Assembly: GCF_003024195.1 (NCBI RefSeq)
Contig: NZ_KZ679059.1
Span: forward strand, 1 to 64,000
From: Streptomyces dioscori
GTDB taxonomy: Bacteria > Actinomycetota > Actinomycetes > Streptomycetales > Streptomycetaceae
Direction: 5' to 3'
DNA: 64,000 nt
Position 1 is the stretch's first letter; the number at the start of each line of letters is the position of its first letter. Under the pieces are notes generated by a model. That model searched no databases. It had not been told where the DNA came from and saw only the letters and a list, made by a program, of their open reading frames with translations. A program made the position numbers and the translations under genes. This document shows positions 1 to 7,830 of this stretch, piece after piece.

Positions 1-286
1 CTGTTCTACTGTTGTGCTTGTCTCGCTGTCTTGCGTTTCCGACTCTATCAGACCGTTTCCGGTTCCGATTTCCTCGGCGCTTTCCAGGTTTTCGCTTTCG
101 CGTTTCCCTTTCCGGCGATCCCGACTTTATCAGAAGTTCTGAGTCGGAATTCCCGCCCCCTGCGAGGAGGTCCGGACACCAAGTTGTGTCGGGTTCCCGT
201 TCAGGCGGAGCCGTAAACGTACTGGAGCGGAGCGCCCCGATGCAAATCGAGGTGCCCCGCTCCGGGTGTACGTGCTACGAGGTGAC
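1..286. other. Intergenic, downstream of rnj
   Basis: No gene is supported here. The stretch is pyrimidine-rich on the plus strand and contains a near-direct repeat of CGACT(C/T)TATCAGA at about 40-53 and 122-134. The second copy sits in a small hairpin (CCGAC, TCAGAA, G, TTCTGA, GTCGG at 121-147) that could end transcription of a plus-strand gene lying left of the window. The strong hairpin beside rnj is listed separately. Confidence 0.5.
224..263 (-). terminator. Hairpin terminator after rnj
   Basis: GGAGCGG at 224-230 pairs with CCGCTCC at 257-263, and the inner part (CCCGAT / ATCGAGG) pairs imperfectly around a GCAA loop. It lies 23 bases past the rnj stop codon. It has no U-tract, which is usual for Streptomyces terminators. 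Confidence 0.55.
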
Positions 287-1972
287 TCAGACCTCGACGA
301 CGACCGGCAGGATCATCGGCCGGCGGCGGTAGGTGTCCGAGACCCACTTGCCCAGCGTGCGGCGGATGAGCTGCTGCATCTGGTGGGCTTCGACAACGCC
401 GTCCTGGGCCGACCTCTCCAGGACCTCGACGACCTTCGGGAGGACGGCGCTGAAGGCGGAGTCCTCGATGCCCGAGCCGCGGGCCTGGATGTGCGGCCCT
501 CCGGTGATCTTGCCCGTGCTGGTGTCCAGCACCACGAAGACCGAGATGATCCCCTCGTCACCGAGGATCTTGCGGTCCTTCAGCGTGGGCTCGCCGACAT
601 CGCCGACCGAGAGGCCGTCGACGTACACGTAACCCGCCTGGACCTTTCCGGAGATTCTCGCCTTGCCCTCGATGAGGTCGACGACCACGCCGTCCTCGGC
701 GATCACGATCCGGTCGTGCGGGACGCCGGTGAGGGCGCCCAGCTCGGCGTTGGCGCGCAGGTGGCGCCACTCGCCGTGGACCGGCATGAGGTTGCGTGGC
801 TTGCAGATGTTGTAGAAGTACAGGAGCTCGCCGGCCGAGGCGTGGCCGGAGACGTGCACCTTGGCGTTGCCCTTGTGGACGACGTTGGCGCCCCAGCGGG
901 TCAGGCCGTTGATGACGCGGTAGACCGCGTTCTCGTTGCCCGGGATGAGGGACGACGCCAGGATCACCGTGTCGCCCTGGACGATACGGATCTGGTGGTC
1001 CCTGTTGGCCATCCGCGACAGGGCCGCCATCGGCTCGCCCTGGGAGCCGGTGCAGACGAGGACGATCTCGTGTTCCGGGAGGTCGTCCAGCGTCTTGACG
1101 TCGACCACGAGACCCGGCGGGACCTTCAGATAGCCGAGGTCGCGCGCGATGCCCATGTTGCGGACCATCGAGCGGCCGACGAAGGCGACCCGGCGGCCGT
1201 ACTCGTGGGCGGCGTCGAGGATCTGCTGGATGCGGTGCACATGGCTGGCGAAGCTGGCCACGATGATGCGCTTGCTGGCACCCGCGAAAACCTGGCGCAG
1301 CACGTTCGAGATGTCGCGCTCGGGCGGGACGAAGCCCGGGACCTCGGCGTTCGTGGAGTCCGAGAGAAGGAGGTCGATGCCCTCCTCGCTCAGCCGCGCG
1401 AACGCGTGCAGGTCCGTGAGACGGCCGTCCAGCGGGAGCTGGTCCATCTTGAAGTCGCCGGTGTGGACGACCATGCCCGCAGGGGTGCGGATGGCGACCG
1501 CGAGGGCGTCCGGGATGGAGTGGTTGACCGCCACGAACTCGCACTCGAAGGGGCCGATGCGCTCCTTGTGGCCTTCGGCGACCTCAAGCGTGTACGGGCG
1601 GATGCGGTGCTCCTGGAGCTTCGCCTCGATGAGGGCGAGGGTCAGCTTGGAGCCGATGAGCGGGATGTCCGGCTTCTCGCGGAGGAGAAAGGGGACGCCG
1701 CCGATGTGGTCCTCGTGGCCGTGCGTGAGGACGATGCCCTCGATGTCGTCGAGGCGGTCCCTGATCGAACTGAAGTCCGGAAGGATCAGGTCGATCCCGG
1801 GCTGCTCCTCCTCGGGGAAGAGCACGCCGCAGTCGACGATCAGAAGGCGGCCGTCGTACTCGAAGACCGTCATGTTTCGGCCGATTTCACCGAGGCCACC
1901 GAGCGGGGTGACGCGGAGGCCCCCTTGGGGAAGCTTCGGCGGCAGACGGAGTTCCGGATGCGGATGACTCAA
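287..1972 (-). CDS. rnj: Ribonuclease J
   Basis: A 561-residue metallo-beta-lactamase-fold nuclease combining 5'-3' exonuclease and endonuclease activity in mRNA turnover and rRNA maturation. The zinc motif HGHEDH lies at residues 84-89, TGDFKMD follows, and VHVSGHAS near residue 380 is typical of the beta-CASP domain. The start is placed at a TTG giving MSHPHPE, because a GTGAGGAG ribosome binding site lies about six bases upstream and the family normally begins there; a longer in-frame GTG start at 2014 has no such support. The next genes upstream are dapA and thyX on the same strand, separated by a leader with a perfect inverted repeat. Family and context leave little doubt; only the start is debatable. 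Confidence 0.95.
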   Translation of the reverse strand: MSHPHPELRLPPKLPQGGLRVTPLGGLGEIGRNMTVFEYDGRLLIVDCGVLFPEEEQPGIDLILPDFSSIRDRLDDIEGIVLTHGHEDHIGGVPFLLREKPDIPLIGSKLTLALIEAKLQEHRIRPYTLEVAEGHKERIGPFECEFVAVNHSIPDALAVAIRTPAGMVVHTGDFKMDQLPLDGRLTDLHAFARLSEEGIDLLLSDSTNAEVPGFVPPERDISNVLRQVFAGASKRIIVASFASHVHRIQQILDAAHEYGRRVAFVGRSMVRNMGIARDLGYLKVPPGLVVDVKTLDDLPEHEIVLVCTGSQGEPMAALSRMANRDHQIRIVQGDTVILASSLIPGNENAVYRVINGLTRWGANVVHKGNAKVHVSGHASAGELLYFYNICKPRNLMPVHGEWRHLRANAELGALTGVPHDRIVIAEDGVVVDLIEGKARISGKVQAGYVYVDGLSVGDVGEPTLKDRKILGDEGIISVFVVLDTSTGKITGGPHIQARGSGIEDSAFSAVLPKVVEVLERSAQDGVVEAHQMQQLIRRTLGKWVSDTYRRRPMILPVVVEV

Positions 1973-1990
1973 AAGACTCTCCTCACCACA

Positions 1991-2022
1991 CGCGCCACGT
2001 ACCTGGCAGGGCACGTGGCGCG
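1991..2022 (-). promoter_or_regulatory. Perfect 10-bp inverted repeat in rnj leader
   Basis: CGCGCCACGT (1991-2000) and ACGTGGCGCG (2013-2022) are exact reverse complements around a 12-base spacer. The hairpin would end about 18 bases before the rnj TTG codon, directly upstream of the ribosome binding site. It could be an operator, an mRNA hairpin limiting translation, or a nuclease target for feedback control. The sequence shows only the symmetry. Confidence 0.5.
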
Positions 2023-2055
2023 CATGACGTTCGTGCAGTAGCAGTTGTCTGGTGG

Positions 2056-2074
2056 AGCAGGCGCTGGGCCTGCT
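2056..2074 (-). terminator. Short hairpin after dapA
   Basis: AGCAGGC (2056-2062) pairs with GCCTGCT (2068-2074) over a five-base loop, 33 bases past the dapA stop. It is a modest 7-bp stem and may only attenuate read-through into rnj. Confidence 0.35.
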
Positions 2075-2106
2075 TGGTCGTACGTATTCAGTTGTGAAGT
2101 CTGTGG

Positions 2107-3006
2107 TTAGAGCTGTACCCCGCCGGCGGCAAGATCGATCTTGAGTTGCGCGGTCTCCTCGGGCGACAGGCCGACCATGGGCAGGCGCAGCGGTCCGGCG
2201 GGCAGGCCCTGCAGGGCGAGCGCGGCCTTGCTGGTCATGACGCCCTGGGTCCGGAACATCCCGGTGAAGACGGGGAGCAGCTTCTGGTGGATCTCGGTCG
2301 CCTTCTGGACGTCACCGCTCGTGTACGCGTCGATCATGGCCCGCAGCTCGGGCGTGACCATGTGGCCGACCACGGAGACGAAGCCGACCGCGCCCACGGA
2401 GAGCAGCGGCAGGTTCAGCATGTCGTCGCCCGAGTACCAGGCGAGGTCGCAGCTGGCGATGGCCCAGCTGGCGCGGCCGAGATCACCCTTGGCGTCCTTG
2501 TTGGCGACGATACGCGGGTGCTCGGCGAGGCGCACCAGGGTCTCGGTGTTGATCGGGACACCGCTGCGGCCGGGGATGTCGTAGAGCATGACCGGCAGGC
2601 CGGTGGCGTCGGCGATCGCGGTGAAGTTCTGGTACAGGCCCTCTTGCGGGGGCTTGTTGTAGTAGGGCGTCACGGTGAGCAGGCCGTGGGCGCCGGCCTT
2701 CTCGGCGTCGCGGGCCAGCTCGATGCTGTGGCGGGTGTCGTTCGTGCCGACGCCCGCGACGACGTGGGCGCGGTCGCCGACGGCCTCCAGTACGGCTCGT
2801 ACGAGATCCGCTTTCTCCGCGTTGCTGGTGGTCGGGGACTCGCCCGTGGTGCCGTTGACGATCAGGCCGTCGTTGCCTGCGTCCACCAGGTGGGTGGCGA
2901 GCCGCTGCGCGCCGTCGAGATCGAGTGCGCCGTCCGCCGCGAAGGGCGTGACCATGGCAGTGAGGACCCGCCCGAAGGGGGTCTGCGGAGTGGAGGTCGG
3001 AGCCAT
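2107..3006 (-). CDS. dapA: 4-hydroxy-tetrahydrodipicolinate synthase
   Basis: A 299-residue class I aldolase that condenses pyruvate with aspartate semialdehyde, the first committed step of the diaminopimelate/lysine pathway. NGTTGES near residue 51, TVTPYYNKPPQEG carrying the catalytic tyrosine, and the Schiff-base lysine in IVANKDAKGD are all present. The start is set at the ATG giving MAPTSTPQTPFG; a GTG three codons upstream (MLP) is also open, and neither has a strong ribosome binding site. Streptomyces usually carries more than one dapA-like gene, so this copy may be one of two. It lies between rnj and thyX on the same strand, and dapB is about 2.6 kb away. Confidence 0.93.
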   Translation of the reverse strand: MAPTSTPQTPFGRVLTAMVTPFAADGALDLDGAQRLATHLVDAGNDGLIVNGTTGESPTTSNAEKADLVRAVLEAVGDRAHVVAGVGTNDTRHSIELARDAEKAGAHGLLTVTPYYNKPPQEGLYQNFTAIADATGLPVMLYDIPGRSGVPINTETLVRLAEHPRIVANKDAKGDLGRASWAIASCDLAWYSGDDMLNLPLLSVGAVGFVSVVGHMVTPELRAMIDAYTSGDVQKATEIHQKLLPVFTGMFRTQGVMTSKAALALQGLPAGPLRLPMVGLSPEETAQLKIDLAAGGVQL

Positions 3007-3078
3007 GGGTAACACGCTACTCGCTGCTCACCGTGCGGTCTGCCCTCGGGGGATGCGACAAGTCAGGACAAAAGTGGA

Positions 3079-3118
3079 ACCCGGCACTGCCTGCTCGGGG
3101 GTTCAAGCAGTGCCGGGT
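3079..3118 (-). terminator. 12-bp hairpin terminator after thyX
   Basis: ACCCGGCACTGC (3079-3090) and GCAGTGCCGGGT (3107-3118) are perfect complements with a 16-base loop. On the minus strand the stem is followed by a T-rich stretch (TTCCACTTTTG), as expected of an intrinsic terminator between thyX and dapA. Confidence 0.7.
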
Positions 3119-3228
3119 CCGTTTGATCAGGCTAGATGAACTTCTCGAAATGCCGCAATACGGACACTTCGCCTGGCCGCCCGTACAGATGTGCCCGATG
3201 GCGTGTCCGACGGGGCGATCCGGGTGCG

Positions 3229-3969
3229 TTACGGGGCCACGCGCCCGTTCGTGTTGAAGGCCGCGTACGTGAGGGGCATGAGCCGGGCCCACTCCGCCTC
3301 CATCTTCTCGCCGACCATCTCGATCTCCCGCTGCGGGAAGGACGGGACCCTGGCCTGCTCGTGCTGGGTGCGCAGGCCGAGGAAGTGCATCAGCGAGCGG
3401 GCGTTGCACGTCGCGTACATCGAGGAGAACAGGCCCACCGGGAGGACCGCGCGGGCGACCTCGCGGGCCACACCGGCGGCGAGCATCTCCTGGTACGCCT
3501 CGTACGCCTGGCGGTACGAGTCCTCCATGACGCGGCCCGTGAGCTCCTGCTGGGCCTCGGTGCCGTCCACGAAGACGTACTTGCCGGGGCGGCCCTCCTG
3601 GACCAGCTTGCGGGACGCGCCCGGGACGTAGAAGACCGGCTCCAGCTCCCTGTAGCGGCCCGACTCCTCGTTGTACGACCAGCCCACGCGGTGCCGCATG
3701 AACTCGCGGAAGACGAAGATCGGGGCGCTGATGAGGAAGGTCATCGAGTTGTGCTCGAAGGGGCTGCCGTGCCGGTCCCGCATCAGGTAGTTGATCAGGC
3801 CCTTCGAACGCTCCGGGTCCTTCTGCAGCTCGCCCAGGGACTGCTCCCCGAGGGTCGAGACGCGGGCGGCGAACAGCACGTCGGAGTCGGAAGCGGTGTG
3901 CTTGACCAGCTCGACGGTGACATCGCTGCGGAAGCTGGGCTTGAGGTCGTCGGCGGGGGTGTCGGTCAC
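3229..3969 (-). CDS. thyX: FAD-dependent thymidylate synthase
   Basis: A 246-residue ThyX, which methylates dUMP to dTMP using methylene-tetrahydrofolate, NADPH and FAD. The signature RHRVGWSYNEESGRY is intact in its RHR and S-x-RY parts; between RHR and the serine there are eight residues, one more than the textbook RHRX7S. LMHFLGLRTQHEQAR is the conserved C-terminal dUMP/FAD region. The start is a GTG (VTDTPADD) with GGAAGGA about 12 bases upstream; the frame is open much further upstream but without support. It faces a small membrane-protein gene across a divergent intergenic region containing a 12-bp inverted repeat. Confidence 0.94.
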   Translation of the reverse strand: MTDTPADDLKPSFRSDVTVELVKHTASDSDVLFAARVSTLGEQSLGELQKDPERSKGLINYLMRDRHGSPFEHNSMTFLISAPIFVFREFMRHRVGWSYNEESGRYRELEPVFYVPGASRKLVQEGRPGKYVFVDGTEAQQELTGRVMEDSYRQAYEAYQEMLAAGVAREVARAVLPVGLFSSMYATCNARSLMHFLGLRTQHEQARVPSFPQREIEMVGEKMEAEWARLMPLTYAAFNTNGRVAP

Positions 3970-4136
3970 GGCGTGGAGGGTCCTTCCCAGTACTGGCTCG
4001 GGCGGCGCCCACTCTACGGCCAGGCACTGACAACGGGACGTTCGGTGCCGTGCCGCGACATAGGTCGGCGAACTTCTGCGAATCCGGTGAAAGATGGCAC
4101 CTTTTGGGGCACTCGCTCGTCTGTATGGATGACAAC

Positions 4137-4179
4137 GATTCGTTCGAATCCTCCGCAGAACGAACCCCGGAGGATTCGA
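4137..4179. promoter_or_regulatory. 12-bp inverted repeat between thyX and small membrane gene
   Basis: TCGAATCCTCCG (4144-4155) is exactly complementary to CGGAGGATTCGA (4168-4179) with a 12-base spacer. A third GATTCG lies just before (4137-4142), making an overlapping GATTCG-TT-CGAATC palindrome. The element is 25 bases before the ATG of the 4204 gene and in the shared promoter region of thyX. It could be an operator or a leader hairpin; the T-arm-like GTTCGAATCC is explained by this symmetry rather than by a tRNA. Confidence 0.55.
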
Positions 4180-4203
4180 GTCGTCAGAGGAGAAGCGCAC
4201 CCC

Positions 4204-4443
4204 ATGTTCCGTCGGCGCGAGCCAGTTCCGTTCGCCTTCATCGCCGAAGCCGACCAGTTCCGCAGCAATGTCGCTCCCCCACCACGCCTGCGTGCCTCCG
4301 CCTCGGAGCTGGTCGGCCGATGGCTCATAGGCCTGACCGTGGTCGCGGGCCTCGCGGGTTCCCTGCTCATCGGGCTGCCCGCCCTCTCGGCGGACGTCTC
4401 CCCCGCGCACACGCAGCAGTCCGACGCGTCCTCGCGCCGCTGA
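4204..4443 (+). CDS. Small single-span membrane protein, hypothetical
   Basis: A 79-residue product with an N-terminal arginine-rich segment (MFRRREP), one hydrophobic stretch around residues 41-60 (WLIGLTVVAGLAGSLLIGLP) and a polar Ser/Gln/Arg tail. The ATG has AGAGGAG about 11 bases upstream, GC3 fits the neighbours, and the arrangement divergent from thyX recalls Streptomyces synteny. No domain is recognised. The single membrane span suggests an anchor or membrane-associated factor; no function can be claimed. Confidence 0.7.
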   Translation: MFRRREPVPFAFIAEADQFRSNVAPPPRLRASASELVGRWLIGLTVVAGLAGSLLIGLPALSADVSPAHTQQSDASSRR

Positions 4444-4565
4444 CCCTTTCCCACGGGCCCCGTGGCCGGTCAGCACCCTCATGGACCCCCGCGGGTGGTG
4501 GGCGGAGATCGGGCTGGGTAGCCTCACCGGGCATAGTCCATGCGTGGATTGAGTGAGGATCAGTC

Positions 4566-5126
4566 GTGCCCCTGCCCTTTCTGACCGCCGATCGCGCTTT
4601 CGACGAGGCCGGCGAGGATCTCGCGCTGCCGTTCGACGACCGCGACCAGTGGCGGCGTCCCTACCGGCCCGGCCCCTGGCGGGTCGGCGCGGCCGCGCTT
4701 CTGTTGCTGCTCGCCTCGTACGTGCTGTTCGCGGCGGTCATCATCGCCGTGGCCGGTAACGGATCCGGGGGCGCTGTGTGCCTGGGCCTCGCCGTGGTGG
4801 TCATCGCGGGTGCCCTGCGTCTGCTGCGGATGGGCGCGTGGGTGAGCGCCACCGGACTGCGCCGGGTGCGTTTCCTGCAGACGACCACGACACCGTGGGC
4901 GCATGTCATGGTCGTGCGGACCGTGCAGCAGCCGGTGCGCTGGCTCGGGCTCCCGCGGACCGTACAGGGGCAGGCGCTCGTCCTCGTCCGTGGCGGCCAC
5001 TCCGGCAATGAGACGACGCCCCTGCTGACCACGCACAACGCGGACTTCCTGGGGCGCCCCGAAGCCTTCGACCGGGCCGCGGACGGTGTCGAGGTCTGGG
5101 CGGACGAATACCGGCAGCACGCGTAA
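4566..5126 (+). CDS. Membrane protein with PH-like domain, hypothetical
   Basis: A 186-residue protein starting at GTG with GAGGA nine bases upstream. Two adjacent hydrophobic segments lie at about residues 41-60 and 65-83, forming a membrane hairpin. A cytosolic C-terminal part follows (WVSATGLRRVRFLQTTTTPW, then ALVLVRGG) and resembles the bacterial PH/bPH2 fold often found in small actinobacterial membrane proteins. It converges on the 5189 gene and shares a very strong terminator with it. The PH resemblance is my reading of the pattern, not a proven match. Confidence 0.75.
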   Translation: MPLPFLTADRAFDEAGEDLALPFDDRDQWRRPYRPGPWRVGAAALLLLLASYVLFAAVIIAVAGNGSGGAVCLGLAVVVIAGALRLLRMGAWVSATGLRRVRFLQTTTTPWAHVMVVRTVQQPVRWLGLPRTVQGQALVLVRGGHSGNETTPLLTTHNADFLGRPEAFDRAADGVEVWADEYRQHA

Positions 5127-5133
5127 ACAGTCT

Positions 5134-5181
5134 GACGACGGAGGGGCCGGTCCGCTCATGCGGGCCGGCCCCTCCGTCGTC
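5134..5181. terminator. Strong bidirectional terminator
   Basis: An almost perfect 22-bp stem (GACGACGGAGGGGCCGG paired with CCGGCCCCTCCGTCGTC, extended by CCGC/GCGG) with a TCAT loop. It fills the gap between two converging stop codons, at 5126 on plus and 5189 on minus. Confidence 0.88.
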
Positions 5182-5188
5182 ACCTCGT

Positions 5189-5641
5189 TCAGGCGCGTAC
5201 GGGCTTGCCGTCGTGGAGGGCGATCGCGTGCTGCATCGCCTTGCGGGCCCGCGGGGTGTCGCGGGCGTCGTGGTAGGCGATCGCCAGTCGGAACCAGCTG
5301 CGCCAGTCGTCGGGGGAGTCTTCCGTCTCGGCCTTGCGGCGGGCGAAGACCTCGTCGGCCGAGTCGCGGTCGATACGGCCGGCCGGGGTGCGCGCCAGTT
5401 CGTCGACGGGCAGCCCGCCCTCGGCGTCCAGTTCGGTGGCGAGCCGGTTGGCCCGCTGCACGAACTGGGTGTTCTTCCAGAGGAACCAGACGCCGATCAC
5501 CGGCAGGATCAGGACGGCGACACCGAAGGTGACGGTGAGCAGGGTGCCGTGCTGGATGAGCATCACCCCACGGCTGCCGACCAGGACGAAGTAGACGACC
5601 AGGACAGCGGCCGTGACGGCGTACGTGATTTTCGCGGCCAT
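5189..5641 (-). CDS. Membrane protein with TPR-like tail, hypothetical
   Basis: A 150-residue protein beginning MAAKITYAV at an ATG five bases after the dapB stop, so it is probably co-transcribed with dapB. Two hydrophobic segments (about residues 6-24 and 33-52) are followed by a helical, charged C-terminal region whose last 40 residues (DDWRSWFRLAIAYHDARDTPRARKAMQHAI) read like a single tetratricopeptide repeat. No function is known to me. The TPR-like tail suggests protein-protein contact on the cytoplasmic side. Confidence 0.75.
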   Translation of the reverse strand: MAAKITYAVTAAVLVVYFVLVGSRGVMLIQHGTLLTVTFGVAVLILPVIGVWFLWKNTQFVQRANRLATELDAEGGLPVDELARTPAGRIDRDSADEVFARRKAETEDSPDDWRSWFRLAIAYHDARDTPRARKAMQHAIALHDGKPVRA

Positions 5642-5646
5642 GGCGG

Positions 5647-6399
5647 TTACTTCAGATCCAGGAAGTGTTCCAGGCCGAAGGTGAGGCCCGGGGTGTCCAC
5701 GACACGGCGTACGCCGAGCAGGATGCCCGGCATGAAGCTGCTGTGGTGGAGGGAGTCGTGGCGGATCGTGAGGGTCTCGCCCTCCCCGCCGAGCAGTACT
5801 TCCTGGTGGGCCAGCAGGCCGCGCAGCCTGACCGAGTGCACCGGTACGCCGTCGACGTCCGCGCCGCGGGCGCCGTCCAGGCCCGTCGCCGTGGCGTCGG
5901 GCTGCGGGGCGCTGCCCGCCTTCTGCCGGGCGGCGGCGATGAGCTGGGCGGTGCGGGAGGCGGTGCCGCTGGGGGCGTCCACCTTCTTCGGGTGGTGCAG
6001 TTCGATGATCTCGACGGACTCGAAGTACGGCGCGGCCACCTCCGCGAACTTCATGGTGAGGACCGCGCCGATGGAGAAGTTCGGGGCGATGAGCACGCCC
6101 GTCCCCGGTGCGGCTTCCAGCGAGGTGGTCAGCTGTGCGAGGCGCTCGTCGGTCCAGCCCGTCGTACCGACCACGGCGTGGATACCGTGGCGGACACAGA
6201 AGCCGAGGTTGTCCATCACCGAGTCGGGGGTGGTGAGTTCGACGACGACCTGGGCGCCCGCGTCGGTCAGGGCCTCCAGGGAGTCCCCGCGCCCGAGGGC
6301 GGCCACCAGCTCCAGGTCCTCGGCGGCCTCGACGGCCCGGACCGCCTCTGATCCGATACGCCCCTTGGCGCCCAGGACCGCCACGCGCAGCTTGCTCAT
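5647..6399 (-). CDS. dapB: 4-hydroxy-tetrahydrodipicolinate reductase
   Basis: A 250-residue NAD(P)H-dependent reductase of the diaminopimelate/lysine pathway, acting right after DapA. The nucleotide-binding VAVLGAKGRIGSEAV is at the N-terminus, the loop VVGTTGW and the catalytic region IIELHHPKKVDAPSGTA are intact, and length is normal. An ATG start has AAGGA nine bases upstream. It follows the M16 protease gene on the same strand with a 51-base gap, so it belongs to, or is read from, the rpsO-pnp-protease transcription unit. Confidence 0.95.
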   Translation of the reverse strand: MSKLRVAVLGAKGRIGSEAVRAVEAAEDLELVAALGRGDSLEALTDAGAQVVVELTTPDSVMDNLGFCVRHGIHAVVGTTGWTDERLAQLTTSLEAAPGTGVLIAPNFSIGAVLTMKFAEVAAPYFESVEIIELHHPKKVDAPSGTASRTAQLIAAARQKAGSAPQPDATATGLDGARGADVDGVPVHSVRLRGLLAHQEVLLGGEGETLTIRHDSLHHSSFMPGILLGVRRVVDTPGLTFGLEHFLDLK

Positions 6400-6450
6400 G
6401 TTCGTGATTCCTTAGTCGGGGACCTGCCCCGGTCGAGGACGTGTGCCGCT

Positions 6451-7830
6451 CTACGCGACGGCTTCGTGCAGACGCGACGCCTGCTTGTCCTTCAGCGGGC
6501 CGATGACCGACAGCGAGGGCCGCTGTCCCAGGATCTCGGCGGCGACCTCCCGGACGTCGTCCGGGGTGACCGACGCGATCCGAGTCAGCATGTCGTCGAC
6601 GGACATCTGCTCGCCCCAGCACAGCTCGCTCTTGCCGATACGGTTCATCAGCGCGCCCGTGTCCTCCAGGCCGAGGACCGTGGAGCCGCGGAGCTGGCCG
6701 ATGGCCCGGCCGATCTCGTCGTCGGACAGGCCGTGCTCGGCGACCTGGTCGAGTTCGTCGCGGCAGATCTTCAGCACGTCGTGGACCTGGCTCGGACGGC
6801 AGCCCGCGTACACGCCGAAGAGGCCGCAGTCGGCGAAGCCCGAGGTGTACGAGTACACGCTGTACGCCAGTCCGCGCTTCTCCCGGACCTCCTGGAAGAG
6901 GCGGGAGGACATCCCGCCGCCCAGTGCGGTGTTCAGGACGCCGAGCGCCCAGCGGCGCTCGTCGGTGCGGGCCAGGCCCGGCATGCCGAGGACGACGTGG
7001 GCCTGCTCGGTCTTGCGGCCGAGGAGCTCGACGCGTCCGGCGGTGCGGATGGTCCGGGAGCCGTCGCGCGGGGCGATCGGGGTGGCGGCCTGCTGCTTGA
7101 GGGCGCCCGCCTTCTCGAAGGCGGCACGGACCTGGCGTACGACCTTGTTGTGGTCGACGTTGCCTGCGGCGGCGACCACGAGGTGGGTCGGGTCGTAGTG
7201 CTTCTTGTAGAAGCGCCGGATGCGGTCCGCGGTGAGGGCGTTGACCGTGTCGACCGTGCCGAGGACCGGGCGGCCGAGCGGGGTGTCGCCGAGCATGGTG
7301 TGCGCGAACAGGTCGTGCACGCAGTCGCCCGGGTCGTCCTCGGTCATCGCGATCTCTTCGAGGATCGCGCCGCGCTCCACGTTCACGTCGTCCTCGCGGA
7401 TCAGCGAGCCGGTGAGCATGTCGCAGACCACGTCGATGGCGAGCGGCAGATCGGTGTCGAGCACGCGTGCGTAGTAGCACGTGTACTCCTTCGCCGTGAA
7501 CGCGTTCATCTCGCCGCCGACCGCGTCGATCGCGGAGGAGATGTCCAGGGCGCTGCGCCTGCCCGTGCCCTTGAAGAGGAGGTGTTCGAGATAGTGCGTG
7601 GCGCCGTTCAGAGCCGGCGTCTCGTCGCGCGAGCCGACGTGCGCCCAGATGCCGAAGGTGGCGGAGCGCACGGAGGGCAGGGTCTCGGTGACGATGCGCA
7701 GGCCCCCGGGGAGGGTGGTCTTGCGGACCGTACCGATGCCGTTCTCGCCCTTGATCAGGGTTTGGGTACGGGCGACGGCCCGCGCCTCCGAGGAGGTGCG
7801 GGCCGTCGCCGTGGAGCTGCTCGACGTCAC
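6451..7830 (-). CDS. M16-family zinc metallopeptidase
   Basis: A 459-residue member of the pitrilysin/mitochondrial processing peptidase family. The inverted zinc motif HYLEH lies near residue 79 and the distal zinc ligand is in ERGAILEEIAM; the C-terminal M16 half follows (GGGMSSRLFQEVREKRGLAYSV). Its GTG start overlaps the pnp stop as GTGA, so it is translationally coupled to PNPase. Pairing of an M16 peptidase with pnp is conserved in actinobacteria, but the substrate is not known to me. No signal peptide is seen, so it should be cytosolic. Confidence 0.93.
   Translation of the reverse strand: MTSSSSTATARTSSEARAVARTQTLIKGENGIGTVRKTTLPGGLRIVTETLPSVRSATFGIWAHVGSRDETPALNGATHYLEHLLFKGTGRRSALDISSAIDAVGGEMNAFTAKEYTCYYARVLDTDLPLAIDVVCDMLTGSLIREDDVNVERGAILEEIAMTEDDPGDCVHDLFAHTMLGDTPLGRPVLGTVDTVNALTADRIRRFYKKHYDPTHLVVAAAGNVDHNKVVRQVRAAFEKAGALKQQAATPIAPRDGSRTIRTAGRVELLGRKTEQAHVVLGMPGLARTDERRWALGVLNTALGGGMSSRLFQEVREKRGLAYSVYSYTSGFADCGLFGVYAGCRPSQVHDVLKICRDELDQVAEHGLSDDEIGRAIGQLRGSTVLGLEDTGALMNRIGKSELCWGEQMSVDDMLTRIASVTPDDVREVAAEILGQRPSLSVIGPLKDKQASRLHEAVA

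Noticed and set aside
266..2041. Long open frame antisense to RNase J (similar ones lie opposite pnp, infB, dapA, secA and most large genes)
   Set aside because: High-GC genes leave long open frames on the other strand; these translate to Arg/Asp/Val-rich strings without domains, while the sense frames carry complete family motifs.
4120..4180. tRNA-like T arm (GTTCGAATCC)
   Set aside because: No acceptor, D or anticodon stem fits around it, and the sequence is fully explained by the 12-bp inverted repeat.
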